A stretch of DNA of 64,000 nt from Pterois miles. Taxonomy: Eukaryota > Chordata > Actinopteri > Perciformes > Scorpaenidae. The stretch is taken from contig CAMQGK010000567.1 in NCBI GenBank assembly GCA_947000775.1, positions 19,932,001-19,996,000 of the forward strand, in the 5' to 3' direction. The notes beneath the pieces were generated by a model, which saw only the letters and a list, made by a program, of their open reading frames with translations, did not search any database and was not told the DNA's origin. Shown here one piece after another: positions 10,232 through 24,482 of this stretch. How positions within the stretch are numbered: position 1 is the stretch's first letter; every line of letters starts with the position of its first letter. The translations under genes and the position numbers were made by a program.

Positions 10232-13200
10232 TTGATTATTGTTTCAGAGTATAGTATGCTATAAAATAATTAATACCATAGTATGTCAGAAGAAGTCATG
10301 GTGTAGTATGCCATAGCAGGTCATGACTTTCTCACATGACATTTTTTTGGCATACTATACTATGACATACGATATAATGTATTTGACTTTTTTGACATAG
10401 TATGCTAGAACTTTTTTTTTTTTCAATATTATACTATGACTTTAAGATTGCCTTTTTTCTACATACTATATTATGACTTGTTTCGATATACTATGATTTT
10501 TTCGGCACACAATGGCTTTTTTCTAAACTTAGGAAAAAAGTTTGGTACTAAGACCTTTTTTTCTACATAATATATACTATAGCTTTTTTCAACATCTTAA
10601 ACTATTATTTTTTTTTCCAGATATACGATACAGTGGTGTTTTTCGACATGCTTTTTTTTTTTTTTCCCAAACAATACTATGGCTTTGTATCGACATACTA
10701 TACCATGACTTTTATTCTCACGTTTTTTCGACACTATGCTATTACTTTTTTTCCCCCAGTATAATATACAATGGCTTTTTTCCGACATGCTATGACTTTT
10801 ATTCTGACTTTTTATCAACATACTTTTTTTTTTTTTTTTAGGCATAATATACTGTGACTTACTTACTACTTACTATAACTTTTCCCCCCCCGATATACTA
10901 TATAATGGCTTTGTATTGACACACTACACCATGACTTCTATTCAGATTTATTTCCACTCACAATACTATGACTGTTTTTGACATACTATACTATTACTTT
11001 TTTCCCCCAATATACTATACAATGACTTTTTTTTTCGACAATTTATACAAGGACTTTTTAAAGTGTTATTACTATGACTATTTTCCGACATACTATACTG
11101 ACGTGTTTTTTTTTTTTTGACAGACTATACTATTTTATACTAGTTTTTTCCCTGATGTACTATATAATGGCTTTATAATGCCTACTATACTATGAGTTTT
11201 TTATGACTTTTTTTCCAACATACTATACTATGTATTTTTTCAGCATACAATACTGTACTGTTTTTTGACACTATACGATATTAAATTAATAAACTATATT
11301 ATATTTTTTTTATTTATATACATACTATACTAAGACTTCTATCCTGACGTTTTTTGACACACTATACATACTATATACTATGACTTTTTTCGACATCAAA
11401 TACTGTGACTTTTTTTTTTGACACTATGCTCTGACTTTTGAGTTTTTCTGACATACTATAGTATGGCCTTTTTTACAGCATACAATAATATGACTTTTTT
11501 TTTTTGGACACACTACTATGACTTTTATTCTGACTTTTTTTTCGACATACTATACTATAAATTGCTTTTTGACAAACAATACTATGTTTTTTCATGACAT
11601 ACTATACTAAGACTTATTCTAATGTTTTTCGACACAGTATACTATGAGTTTTTAGGACATACTATACTATCACTTTATATTCAGCCTACTACATTAGGAC
11701 TTTTTCGACATCATATCCATAGACTTTTTTAGGCACACTTTAATACATACTATATACTACATACTATTACTTTTTTCCCCGATATACAATGGCTTTTCAC
11801 GACATACTATACGACGACTGTTTTTGCTACATGCTATATTATGACTTTTTTTCAGCATACTATACTATGAATTTACAAAATGCATTGCATTTTTGATAAA
11901 CGATACTGTGACTTTTTTCTGCCTACTATACTATGACTTTAGGACTTTTTCCAACATACTATACTATGGATTTTTTTCAAGGTGCAATACCATGACTTTT
12001 TCGACATACTATACCGTGATTTTGTTTTTCATCATACTATATTATGGCTTTTTTTGACATACTATACAATGACTTATACAAAACATATACTATGATTTTT
12101 TTTCAACATCAAATACGAAGGCTTTTGAGGGTTTTTTTTGGTTTACAATACTATGACTTTTCTGACATGCTATGACTTTTTTTCGACATATGACTTTTAG
12201 TCAGATTTTTTTTGCAGTACTATACTATGACTTTTTCAGCATACTATAGAATGCTTTTTTGACACTATACAATGGCTTTTTTGACATACTATACAAAGAC
12301 TAAGACTGTCCTGGCATTTTTCAACACATTACACAATGACTTTTTTTTCGGCATACTATACTGTGACTTTTTTAATGACTTTTTCCACCATACTATACTA
12401 TGAATTTTCTTCAACGTGCAATACGATGACTTTTTCGACATACTATACTGTGACTTTGTTTTTCATCATACTATACAAAGACTTCTGTCCTGGCATTTTT
12501 CAACACACTACACAATGACTTTTTTTTTTTGACACACTACTATGACTTTTATTCTGACTTTTTTTTCAGCATACAATCCTATAAATTGCTTTTTTGATAA
12601 TACTCTCTTTTTATGACACTATTCTAAGAGACTTCTACTATGACTTTTTCCTACATGCTATACTGTGACTTTTCTTTTCCGACATGCTATACTATGTAGA
12701 CTTTTTTTTCGACACACTAGGCTATGAATTTTATTCTCAGTTCAGCATAACCTATAAATTGCTTTTTTGATAAACAATACTATAGCACATTATGACACAA
12801 CTAAGACATCTATTCTGACGTTTCTCGACACTACACTATCGATTTTTTTTTGACGAACTATACTATGGCTTTTTATCGACATACTCTACATTGACTTCTA
12901 TTCAGATTTCTAAACACTACACTATGACGTTTTTTCAACATGCTCTGAGTCTTTTCAGATGTTTTTTGACATACTGTACTGACACTTATATTTTTTGACA
13001 TTATATACTAGAACTTTTATTCTGACTCATTTTTTCTCATAAAGTTTGTAGACATACTGTACTATGTCTTCAGAAAATTTGTCAACGTAACATACTATAC
13101 TATGACTATCATGAAATTTTTAGACAATTTACTGCAACTTTTAATGACATTTATCGAAATACTATACTACGACTCTATCATGAAATTTGTCAACATACTA

Positions 13201-13355
13201 TACTATGACATTTTGTCACGACATTTTTCAACAAACTATATTATGTTTTATCACAAAATTTGGCGACATACAATACGATGACGTTTTTTCACAAAATTTT
13301 TCAACATGCTATACTATGACTTTTTTCACGAAATTTGTCGAAATACTATACTATG
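10232..13355. repeat. Left flanking satellite, monomeric, plus-type orientation
   Basis: It is a loose tandem series of CATACTATACTATGAC followed by T-runs and TTTTCGACATA. Monomer length is irregular (roughly 20-40 bases) and divergence is high. The first ~80 bases still read as GTATAGTATG (opposite orientation), and the plus-type orientation begins near 10,320. Open frames here are Phe/Tyr-rich by-products. The orientation is opposite to the main array. Confidence 0.85.
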
Positions 13356-13536
13356 CATGTCGAAAATTTTACGATAATGTCAAATTTTTGTGTGTAGAAA
13401 AAAAATAGAAAAAAAGTCATTTCGTGAAATGTTGAAAATTTTAATAAAAAAACGCCATAGTGTAGTATGTCGAAATTTTTCGAGAAACGTCAAATTTTTC
13501 TGATGTTGAAAAAAATCATGAACGGTCGTATTATAG

Positions 13537-14095
13537 ATCATTAAAAGAAGAGGGCAGCCTCACACCAGAAATGTAAAAAGCTTGTTTGTCTGAGCAACTG
13601 GTAAGGACAATAGAGTTGTCTGTTGTAGTTCCTGTAACGTTAGTTCCTTTTAAAGGAAATGCCTGTTGGATGATGCTATTGATGTTGCTTATTTAGAGGC
13701 ATATTATACTATTCATTTTGAATTGCTGTATTGAGTCAGCTTTAGTATTCATTTTGATTGAGAGTCTGCTTTGTGCCTATTTGAGCTCAGTTTTTATTTC
13801 TGAATTTTATTTAACTGTATTTGTATTGATTTTTGAGAAATGCACCTGGCTAATTGGTTTGCTGATGTGCTTGACCTTTTTCTTTTGAATTTATTTATAA
13901 AGCACTTAAAATAAAAATGTGGATTTAAATTTTTTTGGTGTTTCTATTGATTAGTCATGACTAAATTTTGTAATGTCTAGAATTAAATTTTTTTTGGGGG
14001 CTTTAGAGGTATGAGATTAAAATGCGATTAATTAGATTAATTAATTAAAATCCTGTAATTAATTAGTTAATTTTCTTAATCGCCTGACAGCACTA
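13537..14095. mobile_element. hAT-derived element, 5'-truncated copy with many small deletions
   Basis: It matches the right two thirds of the 895-bp elements at 18,202, 24,483, 34,298 and 43,612, starting abruptly inside the transposase remnant (ATCATTAAAAGAAGAGG). It ends with the intact right terminus CTGACAGCACTA. Relative to the other copies it lacks many single bases, mostly C (for example GGCATGATG becomes GGATGATG). The transposase remnant is therefore broken. The deletions may be consensus errors. Confidence 0.85.
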
Positions 14096-17000
14096 AAAAA
14101 AATGTTTGTATGTTGAAAAAAATCATGAAAACGGTGTATTATAGCATGAGAATGATTCTATGGGGAAAAAAGTCATTTTGTGAAATGTTGAAAATTTTAA
14201 TAAAAAAACGCCATAGTATAGTATGGCGAAATTTTTCGATGAAAACGTCAAATTTTTCTGATGTTGAAAAAAATCTTGAAAACGGTCGTATTATAGCATG
14301 TAGAATGATTCTATGGGGAACAAAAGTCATTTTGTGAAATGTTGAAAATTTTAATAAAAAAACGCCATAGTATAGTATGGCGAAATTTTTCGATGAAAAC
14401 GTCAAATTTTTCTGATGTTGAAAAAAATCATGAAAACGGTCGTATTATAGCATGTAGAATGATTCTATGATGAACAAAAGTCATTTCGTGAAAAGTTGGA
14501 AAATTTTAAAAAAAAACTCCATAGTATAGTATGGGAAATTTTTCGATGAAAACATCGAATTTTCTGATGTTGAAAAAATCATGAAAAGGTGTATTATAGA
14601 TGTAAAATAATTTTATAGTAAAAAAAGTCATTTGTGAAATGTTGAAAATTTTAATAAAAAACGCCATAGTATAGTATGTCGAAAATTTTACGATGAAAGC
14701 GTAAATTTTTGTATGTTGAAAAAATCATGAAAACAGTCATATTATAGCATGTAAAATGATTCTATGGTGAAAAAAGTCATTTTATAAAATGTTGAAAAAT
14801 TTTACAAATAAATGTCATAGTATAGTATGTTGAAAATTTTACAATAAAAACAAAATGTTTGTATGTTAAAAAAATCATGAAAACAGTCATATTATAGCAC
14901 GTAAAATAATTCTAAGGTGGAAAAAAGTCATTTTATCGAATGTTGGAAAACTTTACAAATAAATGTCATAGTATAATGTGTTGACAATTTTACAATAAAA
15001 ACAAAATGTTTGCATGTTAAAAAAATTATGAAAACAGTCGTATTATAGCATGTAGAATGATTCTATGGTGAAAAAAATTCATTTCGTGAAAAGTTGGAAA
15101 ATTTTAATAAAAAAACGCCATAGTATAGTATGTCGAAATTTTTCGATGAAAACGTCAAATTTTTCTGATGTTCAAAAAAATCATGAAAACGGTCATATTA
15201 TAGCATGTAAAATGATTCTATGGTGAACAAAAGTCATTTCGTGAAAAGTTGGAAAATTTTACAAAAAAACGCCATAGTATAGTATGTCGAACTTTTTCGA
15301 TGAAAACGTCAAATTTTTCTGATGTTGAAAAAAATCATGAAAACGGTTGTATTATAGCATGTAGAATGATTCTATGGGGAACAAAAGTCATTTCGTGAAA
15401 TGTTGGAAAATTTTACAAAAAAAACTCGATAGTATAGTATGGCGAAATTTTTCGATGAAAACGTCAAATTTTTGTATGTTGAAAAAAATCATGAAAACAG
15501 TCATATTATAGCATGTAAAATGATTCTATGGTGAAAAAAGTCATTTTATAAAATGTTGAAAAATTTTACAAATAAATGTCATAGTATAGTATGTTGGAAA
15601 TTTTACAATAAAAACGTAAAATGTTTGTATGTTAAAAAAATCATGAAAACAGTCATATTATAGCACGTAAAATAATTCTAAGGTGGAAAAAAGTCATTTT
15701 ATCGAATGTTGGAAAATTTTACAAATAAATGTCATAGTATAATGTGTTGACAATTTTACAATAAAAACAAAATGTTTGCATGTTAAAAAAATCATGAAAA
15801 CGGTCGTATTATAGCATGTAGAATGATTCTATGGTGAACAAAAGTCATTTTGTGAAATGTTGAAAATTTTAAAAAAACGCCATAGTATAGTATGTCGAAA
15901 TTTTTCGATGAAAACGTCAAATTTTTCTTATGTTGAAAAAAATCATGAAAAAAGTCATATTATAGCACGTAAAATGATTCTATGGTGAACAAAAGTCATT
16001 TTGTGAAATGTTGAAAATTTTAATAAAAAAACGCCATAGTATAGTATGTCGAAATTTTTCGATAAAAACGTCACATTTTTCTGATGTTGAAAAAAATCAT
16101 GAAAACGGTCGTATTATAGCATGTAGAATGATTCTATGGTGAACAAAAGTCATTTTCTGAAATGTTGAAAATTTTAATAAAAAAACGCCATAGTATAGTA
16201 TGTCGAAATTTTTCGATGAAAACGTCAAATTTTTCTGATGTTGAAAAAAATCATGAAAACGGTCGTATTATAGCATGTAGAATGATTCTATGGTGAACAA
16301 AAGTCATTTCGTGAAAAGTTGGAAGATTTTACAAAAAAACCCACCATAGTATAGTATGTCGAAATTTTTCGATGTAAACGTCAAATTTTTCTGATGTTGA
16401 AAAAAATCATGAAAACGGTCGTATTATAGCATGTAGAATGATTTTATAGTGAACAAAAGTCATTTCGTGAAATGTTGAAAATTTTAATAAAAAAACGCCA
16501 TAGTATAGTATGTCGAAAATTTTACGATGAAAGCGTCAAATTTTTGTATGTTGAAAAAAATCATGAAAACAGTCATATTATAGCATGTAAAATGATTCTA
16601 TGGTGAAAAAAGTCATTTTATGAATGTTGGAAAATTTTAAAATAAATGTCATAGTATAGTACGTCGAAAATTTTCAATAAAAACAAAATGTTTGTATGTT
16701 AAAAAAATCATGAAAACAGTCACATTATAGCACGTAAAATAATTCTATGGTGAAAAAAGTCATTTATGAAATGTTGGAAAATTTACAAAAAACGCCATAG
16801 TGAGTATGTCGAAATTTTTCGATGAAACCGCATATTTTTCTTATGTTGAAAAAAATCATGAAAACGGTCGTATAATAGCATGTAGAATGATTCTATGGTG
16901 AACAAAAGTCATTTCGTGAAAAGTTGGAAAATTTTACAAAAAAAATGCCAAAATTTTGAAAAATTTTACAAATAAATGTCATAGTATAGTATGTTGAAAA

Positions 17001-18201
17001 TTTTACAATAAAAACGTAAAATGTTTGTATGTTAAAAAAAATCATGAAAACAGTCATATTATAGCACGTAAAATAATTCTAAGGTGGAAAAAAGTCATTT
17101 TATCGAATGTTGGAAAATTTTACAAATAAATGTCATAGTATAATGTGTTGACAATTTTACAATAAAAACAAAATGTTTGCATGTTAAAAAAATCATGAAA
17201 ACGGTCGTATTATAGCATGTAGAATGATTCTATGGTGAACAAAAGTCATTTTGTGAAATGTTGAAAATTTTAATTAAAAAACGCCATAGTATAGTATGTC
17301 GAAATTTTGATGAAAACGTAAATTTTTCTGATGTTGAAAAAATATGAAAGGCATATTATAGATGTAAAATTATTTATGGTGAAAAAAGTATTTAGTGAAA
17401 AGTTGGAAAATTTTAAAAAAAGATAGTATAGTATGGAAATTTTTCGATGAAAACGTAAATTTTTTGATGTTGAAAAAAATCATGAAAAGGTGTATTATAG
17501 ATGTAGAATGATTTTATAGTGAAAAAAGTCATTTGTGAAATGTTGAAAATTTTAATAAAAAAACGCCATAGTTATAGTATGGGAAATTTTTGATGAAAAC
17601 GTAAATTTTTGTATGTTGAAAAAAATATGAAAACAGTCATATTATAGCAGTAAAATAATTTAAGGTGGAAAAAAGTCATTTTATAAAATGTTGAAAAATT
17701 TTAAAATAAATGTCATAGTATAATGTGTTGACAATTTTACAATAAAAAAAAATGTTTGCTGTTAAAAAAATTATGAAAACAGTCGTATTATATCATGTAG
17801 AATGATTCTATGGTGAACAAAAGTCATTTTGTGAAATGTTGAAAATTTTAATAAAAAAACGCCATCGTATAGTATGTCGAAATTTTTCGATGAAACTTTT
17901 TAAATGTTGAAAAAAATCTTGAAAATGGGTATTATAGCATGTAGAATGGTTCTATGGTGAACACAAGTCATTTAGTGAAAAGTTGGAAAATTTTACAAAA
18001 AAAACCACCATAGTATAGTATGTCGAAATTTTTCGATGAAAACGTCAAATTTTTGTGATGTTGAAAAATCATGAAAACGGTCACATTATAGCATGTAGAA
18101 TGATTCTATGGTGAACAAAAGTCATTTAGTGAAAAGTTGGAAAATTTTCCAAAAAAAAACGTCATAGTATAGTATGTCGAAATTTTACAATAAAAAAAAA
18201 T

Positions 18202-19096
18202 TAGGGCTGTCAGTTTAACGCGTTAATTAGATTAATTAATTACGCTGCAAATTAACGCGATTAATTATTTAAGGCAAGCCCACTCGGACCTTTCACTCGG
18301 ACTCGGACTCGGACAAGGAGGAGCAGGGGCCTCTAGCCCGCTACAAAGCTGAGCCGTGCATTGGAATGCATGAGTGTCCACTGGAGTGGTGGGCAGCTCA
18401 CGCAGGAGCTTATGAACAGCTGTCCTCTCCTCCTACCTGGCTACCGCTGCCACGTCTGGGCCATGTGAGAGACTCTTTTCACTCGCAGGTAACATCATTC
18501 AAAAGAAGAGGGCAGCCTCACACTCAGACAATGTAAACAAGCTTGTTTGTCTGAGCAACTGGCTCAAGGACACATAGAGTTGTCTGTTGTCAGTTCCTGT
18601 AACGTTAGCTTACCCTTTTAAAGGAAATGCCTGTTGGCATGATGCTATTGATGTTGCCTTATTTAGAGGCATATTATACTATTCATTTTGAATTGCTGTA
18701 TTGAGTCAGCTTTAGTATTCATTTTGATTGAGAGCCTGCTTATGTGCCTATTTGAGACTCAGCCTTATTTTATTTCTGAATTTTATTTAACTGTATTTGT
18801 ATTGCATTTTTGAGAAATGCACCTGGCCTAATTGGTTTGCTGATGTGCTTGACCTTTTTTCTTTTGAATTTCATTTATAAAGCACACTTAACCAATAAAA
18901 ATGTGGATTTCAAATCTTCTCTTCTTGGTGTATTCTATTGATTAGTCATGCACTACAATTTTGTAATGTCCTAGAATTCAAATTCTTTATTTGGGGGCCT
19001 TTAGCAGGTATGAGATTAAAATGCGATTAATTAGATTAATTAATTACAAATCCTGTAATTAATTAGATTAATTTTCTTAATCACCTGACAGCACTA
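18202..19096 (+). mobile_element. Non-autonomous hAT element in the satellite, copy a (895 bp)
   Basis: Terminal inverted repeats start TAGGGCTGTCAG and end CTGACAGCACTA. It is flanked by an exact 8-base duplication, AAAAAAAT (18,194-18,201 and 19,097-19,104), as expected for hAT transposition. Near both ends are ATTAGATTAATTAATTA stretches. The interior holds the last part of a hAT transposase (see 18,321-18,577) and an AATAAA. Copies b, c and d have the same left satellite flank and target duplication, so the family here arose from one insertion amplified with the satellite. Confidence 0.9.
18321..18577 (+). pseudogene. hAT transposase C-terminal remnant (dimerisation region)
   Basis: One frame gives PLEWWAAHAGAYEQLSS, the LEWW segment of hAT dimerisation domains. 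A second frame gives ATSGPCERLFSLAGNII followed by QKKRAAS, DNVNKLVCLSNWLK and a TAG stop. These match the conserved end of Ac/ZBED-type hAT transposases. The two pieces are in different frames (one-base shift in the CCTACCTGG region), and all N-terminal parts are missing, so it cannot be active. The same remnant occurs in copies b, c and d. Confidence 0.88.
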
Positions 19097-22000
19097 AAAA
19101 AAATGTTTGTATGTTAAAAAAAATCATGAAAACAGTCATATTATAGCACGTAAAATAATTCTATGGTGAAAAAAAGTCATTTTATGGAATGTTGGAAAAT
19201 TTTACAAAAAAATGTCATAGTATAGTATGTCGAAAACTTTACGATGAAAACGTCAAATTTTTCTGATGTTGAAGAAAACCATGAAAACAGTCATATTATA
19301 GCATGTAAAATGATTCTATGGTGAAAAAAGTCATTTTTTCGAATGTTGGAAAATTTTACAAATAAATGTCATAGTATAGTATGTCGAAAATTTTACGATG
19401 AAAACATCAAATTTTTGTATGTTGAAAAAAATCATGAAAACAGTCATATTATAGCACGTAAAATGATTCTATAGTGAAAAAAAGTCAATTTCATGAAATG
19501 TTGGAAAATTTATAAAAAAACGCCATAGTGCAGTATGTCGAAATTTTTCGATGAAACCGTCATATTTTTCTTATGTTGAAAAAAATCATGAAAACGGTCG
19601 TATTATAGCATGTAGAATGATTCTATGGGGAACAAAAGTCATTTTCGTGAAATGTTGAAAATTTTAATAAAAAAAACGCCATAGTATAGTATGTCGAAAT
19701 TTTTCGATGAAAACGTCAAATTTTTCTGATGTTGAAAAAAATCATGAAAACGGTCATATTATAGCATGTAAAATTATTCTATGGTGAACAAAAGTCATTT
19801 CGTGAAAAGTTGGAAAATTTTCCAAAAAAAAACGCCATAGTATAGTATGTCGAAATTTTTCGATGAAAACGTCAAATTTTTCTGATGTTGAAAAAAATCA
19901 TGAAAACGGTCGTATTATAGCATGTAGAATGATTCTATGGTGAACAAAAGTCATTTCTTTGAAATGTTGAAAAATTTTACAAAAAAATGCCATAGTATAG
20001 TATGTTGAAAATTTTACAATAAAAACGTAAAATGTTTGTATGTTAAAAAAATCATGAAAACAGTCATATTATAGCACGTAAAATAATTCTAAGGTGGAAA
20101 AAAGTCATTTTATCGAATGTTGGAAAATTTTACAAATAAATGTCATAGTATAATGTGTTGACAATTTTACAATAAAAACAAAATGCATGTTAAAAAAATT
20201 ATGAAAACAGTCGTATTATAGCATGTAGAATGATTCTATGGTGAAAAAAATTCATTTCGTGAAAAGTTGGAAAATTTTAATAAAAAAACGCCATAGTATA
20301 GTATGTCGAAATTTTTCGATGAAAACGTCAAATTTTTCTGATGTTGAAAAAAATCATGAAAACGGTCGTATTATAGCATGTAGAATGATTCTATGGTGAA
20401 CAAAAGTCATTTTGTGAAATGTTGAAAATTTTAATAAAAAAACGCCATAGTATAGTATGGCGAAATTTTTCGATGAAAACGTCAAATTTTTCTGATGTTG
20501 AAAAAAATCATGAAAACGGTCGTATTATAGCATGTAGAATGATTCTATGGGGAACAAAAGTCATTTTGTGAAATGTTGGAAATTTTAATAAAAAAACGCC
20601 ATAGTATAGTATGTCGAAATTTTTCGATGAAAACGTCAAATTTTTGTATGTTGAAAAAAGTCATGAAAACAGTCATATTATAGCATATAAAATGATTCTA
20701 TGGTGAAAAAAGTCATTTTATAAAATGTTGAAAAATTTTACAAGAAAAGTCATAGTATAGTATGTCGAAAATTTTACGATGAAAGCGTCAAATTTTTGTA
20801 TATTGAAAAAAATCATGAAAACAGTCATATTATAGCATGTAAAATGATTCTATGGTGAACAAAAGTCATTTTATGAAATGTTGGAAAATTTTACAAATAA
20901 ATGTCATAGTATAGTACGTCGAAAATTTTACAATAAAAACAAAATGTTTGTATGTTAAAAAAATCATGAAAACAGTCACATTATAGCATGTAAAATAATT
21001 CTATGGTGAACAAAAGTCATTTCGTGAAAAGTTGGAAAATTTTCCAAAAAAAAACGCCATAGTATAGTATGTCGAAATTTTTCGATGAAAACGTCAAATT
21101 TTTCTGATGTTGAAAAAAATCATGAAAACGGTCGTATTATAGCATGTAGAATGATTTTATAGTGAACAAAAGTCATTTTATGAAATGTTGAAAAATTTTA
21201 CAAAAAAATGTCATAGTATAGTATGTTGAAAATTTTACAATAAAAACGTAAAATGTTTGTATGTTAAAAAAATCATGAAAACAGTCATATTATAGCACGT
21301 AAAATAATTCTAAGGTGGAAAAAAGTCATTTTATCGAATGTTGGAAAATTTTACAAATAAATGTCATAGTATAATGTGTTGACAATTTTACAATAAAAAC
21401 AAAATGTTTGCATGTTAAAAAAATTATGAAAACAGTCGTATTATAGCATGTAGAATGATTCTATGGTGAAAAAAATTCATTTCGTGAAAAGTTGGAAAAT
21501 TTTAATAAAAAAACGCCATAGTATAGTATGTCGAAATTTTTCGATGAAAACGTCAAATTTTTCTGATGTTCAAAAAAATCATGAAAACGGTCATATTATA
21601 GCATGTAAAATGATTCTATGGTGAACAAAAGTCATTTCGTGAAAAGTTGGAAAATTTTACAAAAAACGCCATAGTATAGTATGTCGAAATTTTTCGATGA
21701 AAACGTCAAATTTTTCTTATGTTGAAAAAAATCATGAAAAAAGTCGTATTATAGCACGTAAAATGATTCTATGGTGAACAAAAGTCATTTTGTGAAATGT
21801 TGAAAATTTTAATAAAAAAAACGCCATAGTATAGTATGTCGAAATTTTTCGATAAAAACGTCACATTTTTCTGATGTTGAAAAAAATCATGAAAACGGTC
21901 GTATTATAGCATGTAGAATGATTCTATGGTGAACAAAAGTCATTTTCTGAAATGTTGAAAATTTTAATAAAAAAACGCCATAGTATAGTATGTCGAAATT

Positions 22001-24482
22001 TTTCGATGAAAACGTCAAATTTTTCTGATGTTGAAAAAAATCATGAAAACGGTCGTATTATAGCATGTAGAATGATTCTATGGTGAACAAAAGTCATTTT
22101 GTGAAATGTTGGAAATTTTAATAAAAAAACGCCATAGTATAGTATGGCGAAATTTTTCGATGAAAACGTCAAATTTTTGTATGTTGAAAAAAGTCATGAA
22201 AACAGTCATATTATAGCATGTAAAATGATTCTATGGTGAACAAAAGTCATTTTATAAAATGTTGAAAAATTTTACAAGAAAAGTCATAGTATAGTATGTC
22301 GAAAATTTTACGATGAAAGCGTCAAATTTTTGTATATTGAAAAAAATCATGAAAACAGTCATATTATAGCATGTAAAATGATTCTATGGTGAAAAAAGTC
22401 ATTTTATCGAATGTTGGAAAATTTTACAAATAAATGTCATAGTATAGTATGTCGAAAATTTTACAATAAAAACAAAATGTTTGTATGTTAAAAAAATCAT
22501 GAAAACAGTCACATTATAGCACGTAAAATAATTCTATGGTGAAAAAAAGTCATTTCATGAAATGTTGGAAAATTTACAAAAAACGCCATAGTGCAGTATG
22601 TCGAAATTTTTCGATGAAACCGTCATATTTTTCTTATGTTGAAAAAAATCATGAAAACGGTCGTATTATAGCATGTAGAATGATTCTATGGTGAACAAAA
22701 GTCATTTTCGTGAAAAGTTGGAAAATTTTACAAAAAAAACGCCATAGTTATAGTATGTCGAAATTTTTCGATGAAAACGTCAAATTTTTCTGATGTTGAA
22801 AAAAATCATGAAAACGGTCGTATTATAGCATGTAGAATGATTCTATGGGGAACAAAAGTCATTTTGTGAAATGTTGGAAAATTTTAATAAAAAAACACCA
22901 TAGTATAGTATGTCGAAATTTTTCGATGAAAACGTCAAATTTTTCTGATGTTGAAAAAAATCATGAAAACGGTCGTATTATAGCATGTAGAATGATTCTA
23001 TGGTGAACAAAAGTCATTTCGTGAAAAGTTGGAAAATTTTACAAAAAAACACGCCATAGTATAGTATGTCGAAATTTTTCGATGAAAACGTCAAATTTTT
23101 CTGATGTTGAAAAAAATCATGAAAACAGTCATATTATAGCACGTAAAATGATTCTATGGTGAACAAAAGTCATTTCGTGAAATGTTGGAAAATTTTACAA
23201 AAAAAACGCCATAGTATAGTATGGCGAAATTTTTCGATGAAAACATCAAATTTTTCTGATGTTGAAAAAAATCATGAAAACAGTCATATTATAGCATGTA
23301 AAATGATTCTATGGTGAAAAAAGTCATTTTATAAAATGTTGAAAAATTTTACAAATAAATGTCATAGTATAGTATGTTGACAATTTTACAATAAAAACAA
23401 AATGTTTGCATGTTAAAAAAATTATGAAAACAGTCGTATTATAGCATGTAGAATGATTCTATGGTGAACAAAAGTCATTTTGTGAAATGTTGAAAATTTT
23501 AATAAAAAAACGCCATAGTATAGTATGTCAAAATTGTTCGATGAAAACGTCAAATTTTTCTGATGTTGAAAAAAATCATGAAAACGGTCGTATTATAGCA
23601 TGTAGAATGATTCTATGGTGAACAAAAGTCATTTTGTGAAATGTTGAAAATTTTAATAAAAAAACGCCATAGTATAGTATGTCGAAATTTTTCGATGAAA
23701 ACGTCAAATTTTTCTGATGTTGAAAAAAATCATGAAAACGGTCGTATTATAGCATGTAGAATGATTCTATGGTGAACAAAAGTCATTTCGTGAAAAGTTG
23801 GAAAATTTTACAAAAAAAAAACACCATAGTATAGTATGTCGAAATTTTTCGATGAAAACGTCAAATTTTTCTGATGTTGAAAAAAATCATGAAAACGGTC
23901 GTATTATAGCATGTAGAATGATTCTATGGGGAACAAAAGTCATTTCGTGAAATGTTGAAAAATTTTACAAAAAAAACTCCATAGTATAGTATGGCGAAAT
24001 TTTTCGATGAAAACATCGAATTTTTCTGATGTTGAAAAAAATCATGAAAACGGTCGTATTATAGCATGTAGAATGATTCTATGGTGAACAAAAGTCATTT
24101 TGTGAAATGTTGAAAATTTTAATAAAAAAACGCCATAGTATAGTATGTCGAAATTTTTCGATGAAAACGTCCAATTTTTCAAATGTTGAAAAAAATCTTG
24201 AAAATGGTCGTATTATAGCATGTAGAATGATTCTATGGTGAACAAAAGTCATTTCGTGAAAAGTTGGAAAATTTTACAAAAAAAAACACCATAGTATAGT
24301 ATGTCGAAATTTTTCGATGAAAACGTCAAATTTTTCTGATGTTGAAAAATCATGAAAACGGTCACATTATAGCATGTAGAATGATTCTATGGTGAACAAA
24401 AGTCATTTAGTGAAAAGTTGGAAAATTTTCCAAAAAAAAACGTCATAGTATAGTATGTCGAAATTTTACAATAAAAAAAAAT

